Source: Hyphomicrobium sp. (GTDB lineage Bacteria; Pseudomonadota; Alphaproteobacteria; Rhizobiales; Hyphomicrobiaceae). From it: a DNA stretch of 7,893 bases. The stretch is taken from contig JAUWCP010000101.1 of NCBI GenBank assembly GCA_030609245.1, positions 1-7,893 on the forward strand, read 5' to 3'. The notes beneath the pieces are model-generated. The model did no database searches and was not told the DNA's origin. It was given only the letters and a program-made list of their open reading frames with translations. Every line of letters begins with the position of its first letter. The first letter of the stretch is position 1. A program made the translations under genes and the position numbers. This document shows, piece by piece, positions 1-5,012 of the stretch.

Positions 1-182
1 GTATCTCGCTTCCGGGCACGGGCGAGACCCCCGCTGCCCCGGTGTTCATCGACGGAAAAAAGGCGATGACGCTGCGCGGCCCAAATATCGCCGCTGAGTT
101 CAAGAGAATCGTGGAAGACTACATAGAGCGGCGCTTTGGCCACGCTCCTGCCGACCGGGAGCATCATAAGGACTCGGTCTAA
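1..182 (+). CDS. ispG: IspG (GcpE), 4-hydroxy-3-methylbut-2-enyl diphosphate synthase, C-terminal end only
   Basis: Only the last 59 codons are present, read in the frame starting at base 3 and ending with TAA at 180-182; the gene starts left of the window. The visible protein begins ISLPGTGETPAAPVFIDGKK and continues through TLRGPNIAAEFKRIVEDYIERRF. I recognise this as the tail of the long alphaproteobacterial form of flavodoxin/ferredoxin-dependent IspG. The enzyme is cytosolic and carries a 4Fe-4S cluster. It converts methylerythritol cyclodiphosphate to HMBPP, the penultimate step of the MEP isoprenoid pathway. The cluster-binding cysteines are expected just upstream of this tail, and none lies in the visible part, so catalytic integrity cannot be judged. 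The EF-hand gene begins 34 nt downstream, so the two are probably co-transcribed. The identification rests on recall of the family's C-terminal signature. Confidence 0.85.
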   Translation, partial: ISLPGTGETPAAPVFIDGKKAMTLRGPNIAAEFKRIVEDYIERRFGHAPADREHHKDSV

Positions 183-216
183 GGATATGCGCCGCCCGCG
201 CCTTCGAGGAAAGCCA

Positions 217-729
217 ATGATAGCATCAATGATCTCACGGCAGCGTTGGAGCCAGGTTTGCGCGGTCGCTGCGCTCGTCTTGCTGCTCGGCGGTTGTTCC
301 GGCTCGTCAGTTGGCGATGTCGACTCGGTCTTCCTTACGGCGGCGGGGAGCTGGGACCGTAACCGCGACAATGTTGTCACATGCGAAGAATGGAAAGCGT
401 ATGCAGGAGAGTTGTTCGATGAGGCCGATGCCAATCGCGATGGCATTGTCGACACGGCGGAGTATGGGAAGATTGTTAGCACCGACAGGATGTTCCAGAC
501 GGTTGGTCTTGGCTATTACGATGCAAACGGAGACGGAAAGCTGACGCGGGCCGAGTTTGTTGACAAGCCCAATCGGGCTTTTGTGCTTCTTGATAGAAAT
601 AACGAATGTAGGCTCACAGGCACTCAGGTCGCGGGTGCTAGAGCTAGGACAGAGAAAATCTTTGAACATAAGAAAGCTGAGTCTGGCGATCCGCGAGATG
701 CTCCAGGTGGCGGGGTCATTCCAAAATAA
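217..729 (+). CDS. EF-hand calcium-binding lipoprotein
   Basis: A 170-residue protein. Residues 1-27 form a lipoprotein signal peptide: a basic N-terminus, a hydrophobic stretch at about 14-24 and the lipobox LLGGC, with Cys27 as the lipidation site. Ser at position +2 fits outer-membrane sorting by the Lol system. Three good EF-hand loops follow at 47-58 (DRNRDNVVTCEE), 71-82 (DANRDGIVDTAE) and 102-113 (DANGDGKLTRAE). A fourth at 126-137 (DRNNECRLTGTQ) is degenerate, with Glu at loop position 5 and Gln in place of the final Glu. The protein probably binds calcium in the periplasm or on the inner face of the outer membrane; its partner is unknown. I chose ATG 217 because GAGGAAAG at 206-213 is a good ribosome binding site. 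An in-frame ATG at 187 would add a basic 10-residue leader and has its AAGGA too close. The gene lies just after ispG, probably in the same transcript. Confidence 0.8.
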   Translation: MIASMISRQRWSQVCAVAALVLLLGGCSGSSVGDVDSVFLTAAGSWDRNRDNVVTCEEWKAYAGELFDEADANRDGIVDTAEYGKIVSTDRMFQTVGLGYYDANGDGKLTRAEFVDKPNRAFVLLDRNNECRLTGTQVAGARARTEKIFEHKKAESGDPRDAPGGGVIPK

Positions 730-887
730 GCGCGACTGCCCCGATACGACCCTTGCATCGCCGCTCTCACCCCCATCCAACTTCTAGCGTGGCGGAAGGG
801 ATCGATCCGCAGCGAGGCCACTCGTGCGGATGCCTCTCTGCGTGACTGGCGTTCAACACTGGGTCGGACGGTCTAAATTTTGACGTT

Positions 888-934
888 AGCTACTGATACC
901 GGGTTCCATAGGGTTGCAGCGGGTATCAGCAGCT
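888..934 (+). terminator. Possible terminator hairpin downstream of the EF-hand gene
   Basis: The arms are AGCT-A-CTGATACC (888-900) and GGTATCAG-C-AGCT (922-934). They pair over 12 bp with one A/C mismatch and enclose a 21-nt loop. GGTTTTGGTTT follows on the plus strand (935-945), an interrupted T-rich tract. This could end ispG/EF-hand transcription. The long loop and broken T-run make it weaker than a textbook intrinsic terminator, and it lies about 160 nt past the stop codon. Confidence 0.4.
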
Positions 935-969
935 GGTTTTGGTTTCCGGTGGCTTGGGTCGCCGGTTGA

Positions 970-1016
970 GGGCTGGGGGCGTTCGCACCATCATGTGTTG
1001 TGAACACCCTCAGCCC
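970..1016 (-). terminator. Long hairpin just downstream of ispA, probable terminator
   Basis: The arms 970-987 and 999-1016 form an 18-position stem: 15 Watson-Crick pairs, two G-T pairs and one C/A mismatch, with an 11-nt loop (988-998). It starts 8 nt past the ispA stop codon on the minus strand. No T-run follows on that strand; on the plus strand ATTAGCTTTTAG follows. Its place in a convergent gap suggests transcript-end formation or 3'-end protection, possibly in both directions. Confidence 0.5.
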
Positions 1017-1024
1017 ATTAGCTT

Positions 1025-1924
1025 TTAGCACGCGCGCTGGGCGGCGAAGCGTGCAGCTTCGATCAGCGTCGCGGCGCGTCCACCAAACAAGTGTAATGAT
1101 TTTACGGCGTCGCGCTCTGCTTCCTCAAGGCACCCGCGCGCATTATCTACGCCGAGGAGCGTGACCAACGTGGTTTTGCCGCGCGCATCGTCCTTGCCCG
1201 TCTCCTTGCCGACGATCTCGGTATCGCCTTCTGCGTCGAGCAGATCGTCGGCAATCTGGAAGGCGAGGCCGAGGTGCTCGCCATAGCGCCGCAACGCCGC
1301 ACGGTCGATGGCTGTTGCCCGGCCGAGAATAGCGCCCGCTTCGCAGGCACACGCGATGAGCGCTCCGGTCTTGAGTGCGTGCAGTTTTCGTATGTGATCG
1401 ATCGTTGGAGTTGCTGGTGTGCCGAGTTTCTCTGCTTCGAGATCCAACATTTGCCCGTCAACCATTCCCCGTCCGCCCGCCGCCTTGGCGAGTGCACGGA
1501 CGAGGTCCACGTGAACGTTTGCATCGCGCTGCCCGGATGGTCGCGCAAGGATCTCGAAGGCCAATGTTAACAGCGCGTCGCCGGTTAGGATCGCCGTCCA
1601 TTCGTCGTAGGCCTTGTGGACCGTGGGTTGGCCACGCCGCAAGTTGTCGTCGTCCATGCAGGGCAGGTCATCATGTACGAGCGAGTAGCAGTGGACGCAT
1701 TCAATGGCGGCGGCGGCATCGAGTGCCATTCGCTCTTCCACCCCGAACAGGGCAGCGCTCTCAATCACAAGGAAGGGGCGAAACCGCTTGCCGCCGGCAA
1801 GAGCAGCGTATTGCATGGCGTCGCCGAGGCGTCCGTTGGCAGCCGGCCCGCATTTGTCCAACAAGGCCCTCAGGTGGTCCTCGGTGCGCCGGGCTGCGGC
1901 CTCAAGTCTTTGCACAAATTCCAT
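1025..1924 (-). CDS. ispA: Farnesyl diphosphate synthase (short-chain trans-prenyltransferase)
   Basis: A 299-residue cytosolic enzyme, the usual length for bacterial FPP synthases. It condenses IPP with DMAPP and then GPP to make farnesyl diphosphate, the precursor of undecaprenyl phosphate, quinone tails and hopanoids. Visible motifs are GGKRFRP at 44-50 (IPP binding), the first aspartate-rich motif DDLPCMD at 85-91 with the four-residue insert typical of bacterial enzymes, LRRGQPTVH at 95-103, MVDGQMLDL at 154-162, KTGAL at 185-189, and the second aspartate-rich motif DDLLD at 226-230. Tyr80-Ser81 just before the first motif favours FPP over GGPP as product, since CrtE-type enzymes usually carry a small residue there. 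I chose ATG at 1922-1924; an in-frame upstream start at 1996 would add 24 unconserved residues. The ribosome binding site is weak (TAGGTA). Neither xseB nor dxs, common partners elsewhere, is adjacent. Transcribed divergently from mtgA. Confidence 0.9.
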   Translation of the reverse strand: MEFVQRLEAAARRTEDHLRALLDKCGPAANGRLGDAMQYAALAGGKRFRPFLVIESAALFGVEERMALDAAAAIECVHCYSLVHDDLPCMDDDNLRRGQPTVHKAYDEWTAILTGDALLTLAFEILARPSGQRDANVHVDLVRALAKAAGGRGMVDGQMLDLEAEKLGTPATPTIDHIRKLHALKTGALIACACEAGAILGRATAIDRAALRRYGEHLGLAFQIADDLLDAEGDTEIVGKETGKDDARGKTTLVTLLGVDNARGCLEEAERDAVKSLHLFGGRAATLIEAARFAAQRAC

Positions 1925-2023
1925 TCGCGGATTACCTAGTGGGCCGGACGCCTCGGCATCAAGCGGGCGGCTACGGTGCGAGGGCTGGCGCCGCATATAG
2001 CACTGGGGGGACGTAAGGACAGT
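1925..2023. promoter_or_regulatory. Divergent ispA-mtgA intergenic region
   Basis: These 99 bases lie between the start codons of the two divergent genes and must hold the promoter of each, unless a promoter sits inside a coding region. AAGGA at 2015-2019 is the ribosome binding site of mtgA. An AT-rich CATATAG at 1994-2000 could be a -10 element, but no convincing -35 partner stands upstream of it, so I assign no promoter. Confidence 0.4.
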
Positions 2024-2959
2024 ATGGATAAGTCCGATCCGCCAACTGAGAAGACCATTGACCCCACAACGGGCAAGCCCGTGCCGTCCAGTACGGCCAG
2101 TGAACCATTTCGTCCTGCCGAAGCACCACTGTTGGGGCAGCAGTCCGAATTCGAGGCTTTAGGCAAAACTCTTGAGTCAGCGGTGCCCGCGAGCGATGCT
2201 CCGCCAGGGACGAGGGACCGTATCCAAGCATGGGCTCAGCGCTTACTTTCCGGTTGGGACGGGCGGCGCGTCAAGGATCTCGGGGTTCGCGCAGCCAAAG
2301 TCGGGGCGATCGTTTTTGCCGCGTGGTTCAGCGTCGTGATGCTCCTGATCGTCGTCTATCGATTTGTCAATCCGCCGTTCTCGAACCTGATGCTGCTGGA
2401 GCAGCTCGGCGGAACACGCGTGACTCAGAAATGGGTGCCTCTTGACGCCATTTCACCTAATCTCTACCGCGCAGTCATCATGTCGGAGGATGGCCGCTTC
2501 TGCCGCCACTGGGGCATCGATTTCGCCGAGGTGCTCAGCGCTATCAAGCGGGCGTCCGGCGGCACGCCGCGGGGGGCGAGCACGATCACCATGCAGGTTT
2601 CGAAGAATCTGTTCCTATGGCCTTCGAAGAGCTATGTGCGCAAGGCCATCGAGGTACCGATAACGTTCGCCATCGAGCTGGTGTGGTCCAAGCGGCGGAT
2701 CTTGGAGGTTTATCTCAATATTGCCGAGTGGGACCAGGGCGTCTTCGGGGCGGAGGCTGCGGCGCGGGCCCACTTCAAGAGGTCGGCAAAGCGCCTCACG
2801 TTGCGCCAGGCGGCGCTGCTCGCCGTAGCGCTGCCCAACCCGGTCAGGCGGGATGCCAGCAATCCAGGGCCCTGGACATTGCGGCGCGCCCGCCGGATCC
2901 AGCGGCTTGCGGTCCGCTCCCCCTGGGCGGTGAACTGTATTCAGTCCCCGCGAGGTTAG
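2024..2959 (+). CDS. mtgA: Monofunctional peptidoglycan transglycosylase (GT51)
   Basis: A 311-residue inner-membrane protein that polymerises lipid II into glycan strands without a transpeptidase domain. Residues 1-90 are a hydrophilic, proline- and acid-containing cytoplasmic tail, followed by one membrane anchor at about 93-112. The GT51 domain occupies about 135-300. It shows the catalytic SEDGRFCRHWGID at 154-166 (Glu155 as the expected base), GASTITMQVSKNLFL at 184-198, and RKAIEVPITFAIEL (206-219) running into SKRRILEVYLNIAEW (222-236). FGAEAAARAHF and LTLRQAALLAVALPNP, typical of MtgA, follow. MtgA is usually about 230-240 residues; the extra length here is the N-terminal tail. I chose ATG 2024 because AAGGA stands 4 nt upstream; the in-frame ATG at 1976 lies deep in the divergent promoter region. 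rpmF follows after 195 nt with its own candidate promoter. Confidence 0.93.
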   Translation: MDKSDPPTEKTIDPTTGKPVPSSTASEPFRPAEAPLLGQQSEFEALGKTLESAVPASDAPPGTRDRIQAWAQRLLSGWDGRRVKDLGVRAAKVGAIVFAAWFSVVMLLIVVYRFVNPPFSNLMLLEQLGGTRVTQKWVPLDAISPNLYRAVIMSEDGRFCRHWGIDFAEVLSAIKRASGGTPRGASTITMQVSKNLFLWPSKSYVRKAIEVPITFAIELVWSKRRILEVYLNIAEWDQGVFGAEAAARAHFKRSAKRLTLRQAALLAVALPNPVRRDASNPGPWTLRRARRIQRLAVRSPWAVNCIQSPRG

Positions 2960-2972
2960 CGGCTATAGGGCC

Positions 2973-3002
2973 TTGGCACTTCGCTCGCATTTTGGCTATA
3001 AG
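2973..3002 (+). promoter_or_regulatory. Candidate sigma-70-type promoter for rpmF
   Basis: TTGGCA at 2973-2978 matches five of six bases of TTGACA. TATAAG at 2997-3002 matches five of six bases of TATAAT, with an 18-nt spacer; read as CTATAA the spacer is 17. It starts 13 nt after the mtgA stop codon and points to rpmF, giving a leader of about 145 nt. An independent strong promoter is expected for a ribosomal protein gene. Assigned by eye from consensus only. Confidence 0.55.
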
Positions 3003-3154
3003 GCGCCGGATACGAGCCTCGGTCCGGTGGTCCGCGCCGGGGCAATTGTTTGGGGAATGTGCGACCGTTAGGTCCTGTGCCCCGGTGGGTGGAAGGTGCG
3101 GTCGAGCCGGTTTTGGCTGGTCTGGGACTGTGCCGTAAAACGGAGTTATGACAG

Positions 3155-3340
3155 ATGGCTGTTCCGAGAAAGAAAGTAACGGTGTCAAAGGGGGGTATGC
3201 GTCGCTCGCATGATGCGCTCAAGGCTCCGACCTATGTTGAGGACAAGGAGTCGGGTGAGTGGCGGCGCCCGCACCATATCGATCTCAAGACGGGTAAGTA
3301 TCGCGGCCGGCAGATTCTCCCGGCGAAAAACGACGTCTAA
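3155..3340 (+). CDS. rpmF: 50S ribosomal protein L32
   Basis: A 61-residue basic protein of the large ribosomal subunit, the normal length for the family. It starts MAVPRKKVTVSKGGMRRSHD, the near-invariant L32 N-terminus, and continues with HHIDLKTGKYRGRQIL, the alphaproteobacterial form of the C-terminus. It lacks the four zinc-ribbon cysteines found in some L32 proteins, as is usual for alphaproteobacteria, so it is a zinc-independent (C-minus) version. ATG 3155 is preceded by GGAG at 3142-3145 with a 9-nt spacer. An out-of-frame ATG at 3148 overlaps this region but opens a different frame. The TAA stop (3338-3340) is the first triplet of a perfect 20-bp tandem duplication. The gene lies downstream of mtgA, and a candidate promoter at 2973-3002 would let it be expressed separately. 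Confidence 0.97.
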   Translation: MAVPRKKVTVSKGGMRRSHDALKAPTYVEDKESGEWRRPHHIDLKTGKYRGRQILPAKNDV

Positions 3341-3377
3341 GTCTTGGGGCCGACCTTTAAGTCTTGGGGCCGACCTT
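3338..3377. repeat. Perfect 20-bp tandem duplication at the rpmF stop codon
   Basis: The unit TAAGTCTTGGGGCCGACCTT occurs twice back to back, at 3338-3357 and 3358-3377, with no mismatch. The first copy begins with the rpmF stop codon. The flanking bases differ (C before copy 1, C after copy 2), so the duplication is exactly two units. The protein is unaffected. Replication slippage or a local duplication is the simplest origin. Confidence 0.95.
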
Positions 3378-3481
3378 CTCGCGCCACGTTCACACGGCAT
3401 CGTACGTTGCAGCACCAAGCCTATCGTGGCAAAAGGCCTTCGTATTGAACTGACCAAGGCCTGTTGGAAAAGGATTATCCT

Positions 3482-3889
3482 ATGTCGCTCAGGTCCATTC
3501 CGCTCATCATCGTCGTGCTCATTCTCTATAACGTGATCGTGGCGCTGCTTGGCCCTGAAATTCTCAGCAAGCTCTTGTTGCCCGAGATCAAGATGCTGAG
3601 CGGCGGCGTCTGGACGTTCACTTGGGGGGACTTCATCATTCTATTGACATTCATCATGTTGTTCATCGAGATCGTGAAGGCGACTTATACGTCGACATCG
3701 TCGCTGATCGACCACGGTTTATCGATGCTTGTGTTCGTTGCCTGCCTTATCGAGTTTTTGATGACGCCGCTGGCTGCCAACTCCGTGTTCTTTATGATCA
3801 TGATCGCAGCCTTGATCGACGTGGTGGCCGGTTACACGATCGGGATTCGGGTTGCCCGGCGTGATCTCACGTTGGGCCACGGCGGCTAG
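3482..3889 (+). CDS. Four-helix membrane protein of unknown function
   Basis: A 135-residue, very hydrophobic protein that I do not recognise. Four membrane segments are visible at about 5-23, 49-66, 78-95 and 101-122. The C-terminus, GIRVARRDLTLGHGG, is basic and then polar, which by the positive-inside rule places it in the cytoplasm; with four helices the N-terminus would be there too. Acidic residues lie inside or near the ends of helices: Asp50 and Glu63 in the second, Glu91 in the third and Asp113 in the fourth. I chose ATG 3482 because AGGA (3471-3474) stands 7 nt upstream; the frame also offers a TTG at 3464, which would add MEKDYP. It follows rpmF by 141 nt without a visible intrinsic terminator, so read-through from rpmF is possible. 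It looks like a small conserved integral membrane protein of the inner membrane; no function is assigned. Confidence 0.75.
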   Translation: MSLRSIPLIIVVLILYNVIVALLGPEILSKLLLPEIKMLSGGVWTFTWGDFIILLTFIMLFIEIVKATYTSTSSLIDHGLSMLVFVACLIEFLMTPLAANSVFFMIMIAALIDVVAGYTIGIRVARRDLTLGHGG

Positions 3890-4038
3890 GCGTTCCAGGC
3901 ACAATCTGTTGGCTCAGAGAATTTGTGGCCCCTCGCCAACTCGCCATTGGCTTCGCCCCACGGTTGATGCCTATTTTGAGCGCATTTGGCGAATGCACCC
4001 GTGTGTTCTTCAATAGGTTATTGGTGTCTTAGCCCGAG

Positions 4039-4065
4039 CCAGCGCGCCCAATCATTGGGCGCTGG
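4039..4065. terminator. Tight hairpin in the convergent gap before phaR
   Basis: GCGCCCAAT (4044-4052) and ATTGGGCGC (4054-4062) are a perfect 9-bp inverted repeat around a single C. CCA (4039-4041) and TGG (4063-4065) extend the stem past a 2-nt bulge on one side. It lies between two convergent genes, 64 nt past the phaR stop and 150 nt past the membrane-protein stop. Neither strand has a T-run after it, so it may act as a Rho-assisted or bidirectional 3' end rather than a classic intrinsic terminator. Nothing else coding is seen in 3890-4128. Confidence 0.45.
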
Positions 4066-4128
4066 AAAGTTCGCTCCGGGCGGCAGGGCTGTGCTGTGAC
4101 GCTGCGGATCAAAGAACACAGCGTCGAT

Positions 4129-4770
4129 CTAGTCGTCGCGATCTTGTGAAAGCTTGTCGATCTTCTGCTGCATGTTTGCGAGCTGAGACTTGAGCTCGTT
4201 GATCTCGTCGGGTTCTTTGCGGGGCTCACCATTTTCGGCACCCGGCTGTCCTTCTTGCGCGGCATCTGCGCCCTGTCCGGCAAACGGGGTCCACATGGAC
4301 AATGCTTTCTCGAACATCGCCATGTTATTGCGAGCAAGGTCCTGGTAGACATCGAATGCTGCGGTTGGATTGGCAAAGACATTTGCAAACTGCGAACGCA
4401 GCTTTTCCTGCTGCTTGGCGAGGTTCTCAAGGCTGAACTGCAAATAGCCAGGGACCATGCGTCCGATACTGTCGTCATAGAACCGGATGAGTTGGCGCAG
4501 GAACGGAACCGGAAGCAAGGTTTGCCCGCCTTGGCGGTTTTCCTGGTCGACAATGATCTGCGTCAGAACCGAGTGCGTGAGGTCGTCGCCTGACTTGGCA
4601 TCATAGACCACGAAGTCACGGTCGGAGCGTACCATCGCCGCCAGGTCGTCGAGCGTCACGTAGGTGCTCGTCTCAGTGTTGTACAGGCGCCGGTTGGCAT
4701 ACTTCTTGATGACAACCGCTTCTTTTTTTTCGCCTGGGGCGTCAGGTTTGTTCAGCATTGTGTGGGCCAT
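4129..4770 (-). CDS. phaR: Polyhydroxyalkanoate synthesis repressor PhaR
   Basis: A 213-residue cytosolic transcription regulator. The N-terminal PHB/PHA accumulation DNA-binding domain lies at about 19-78 and has the hallmark IKKYANRRLYNTETSTYVTL (21-40). A PHB-binding accumulation-regulator domain follows at about 86-125, including LPVPFLRQLIRFYDDSIG and MVPGYLQFSLE. Residues 130-165 are phasin-like, 168-187 form a polar linker, and a short coiled coil lies at about 188-210. In studied relatives PhaR binds PHB granules and releases DNA when PHB is present, derepressing phasin genes and itself. Start at ATG 4768-4770; a second ATG four codons on (4758) is possible. Neither has a clear ribosome binding site, and an in-frame stop lies eight codons upstream, so no longer form exists. 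Codons 14-16 contain a run of eight A. Divergent from phaA, with a PhaR-like site 15 nt upstream. Confidence 0.95.
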   Translation of the reverse strand: MAHTMLNKPDAPGEKKEAVVIKKYANRRLYNTETSTYVTLDDLAAMVRSDRDFVVYDAKSGDDLTHSVLTQIIVDQENRQGGQTLLPVPFLRQLIRFYDDSIGRMVPGYLQFSLENLAKQQEKLRSQFANVFANPTAAFDVYQDLARNNMAMFEKALSMWTPFAGQGADAAQEGQPGAENGEPRKEPDEINELKSQLANMQQKIDKLSQDRDD

Positions 4771-4785
4771 TCGAAGGCACTTTTT

Positions 4786-4797
4786 TGCACTGCATCA
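4786..4797 (+). promoter_or_regulatory. Putative PhaR operator (TGC-N3-GCA)
   Basis: TGCACTGCATCA fits the TGC-N3-GCA core recalled for alphaproteobacterial PhaR sites and matches 11 of 12 positions of TGCRNYGCASMA, the motif I recall for Bradyrhizobium diazoefficiens PhaR. The opposite strand reads TGCAGTGCAAAA, also 11 of 12. It lies 15 nt before the phaR start codon, a position suited to self-repression. It is 215 nt from phaA, so control of phaA is less likely. Confidence 0.5.
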
Positions 4798-4920
4798 GCG
4801 TAACACACAGGGAGCCTAGGATTCCAGACGTTTATGACGGCCGTCTCCCGACCAGATGTCGCAATTGCGGCAGGGAAGGCGGTGCTGCTATCGTGCCGCG
4901 AAAAATAGGCCGTAGCTCGC

Positions 4921-4938
4921 TCTCCAGAGTCTCCAGAG
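4921..4938. repeat. 9-bp tandem repeat TCTCCAGAG x2
   Basis: TCTCCAGAG occurs twice in direct succession, at 4921-4929 and 4930-4938, about 75 nt upstream of phaA. It could be a regulator site or a chance duplication; nothing in the sequence decides between them. Confidence 0.6.
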
Positions 4939-5012
4939 GAAGAGGGCGGACGGTTGTTCCCACCCGCGGCGACGCAATCTGACAAAGACCAGCCCTCGAG
5001 GAGGCGCCAATA

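Larger units (their letters stand above)
730..1024. other. Non-coding convergent gap between EF-hand gene and ispA
   Basis: These 295 bases separate the plus-strand EF-hand gene from the minus-strand ispA. I see no credible gene, tRNA or insertion element. The right half holds two inverted repeats, at 888-934 and 970-1016, listed separately. The left part, 730-887, shows nothing I can name. Confidence 0.7.
4771..5012. promoter_or_regulatory. Divergent phaR-phaA regulatory region
   Basis: These 242 bases separate the two start codons and carry no gene. They contain the PhaR-like site (4786-4797), two 10-bp palindromes, GACGGCCGTC at 4836-4845 and CGCAATTGCG at 4860-4869, and a 9-bp tandem repeat TCTCCAGAG at 4921-4938. 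GAGGAGG at 4998-5004, 8 nt before the phaA ATG, is a strong ribosome binding site. Promoters for both genes are expected here, but no -35/-10 pair is convincing. Confidence 0.6.

Noticed and set aside
888..1016. Inverted repeats as the ends of an insertion-sequence remnant
   Set aside because: No transposase fragment lies between or near them, and there are no target-site duplications; hairpins at convergent gene ends explain them better.
1274..2016. Several open frames on the plus strand opposite ispA, up to about 213 codons
   Set aside because: They lie antisense to a clear FPP synthase, have arginine- and cysteine-rich compositions typical of shadow frames in GC-rich DNA, and show no recognisable motif.
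4098..4125. GACGCTG/CAGCGTC inverted repeat next to the phaR stop
   Set aside because: A 7-bp stem with a 14-nt loop, no T-run on either strand, and a competing alternative pairing (GCTGTG/CACAGC); too weak to call a terminator beside the better hairpin at 4039-4065.
4029..4553. A 174-codon minus-strand frame overlapping phaR in another register
   Set aside because: Serine/arginine-rich shadow of phaR with no domain of its own.
4865..4894. TTGCGG and TATCGT, 18 nt apart, as a phaA promoter
   Set aside because: Only a partial match to consensus in both hexamers; chance occurrence in 242 bases is likely, so it is not listed as a promoter.
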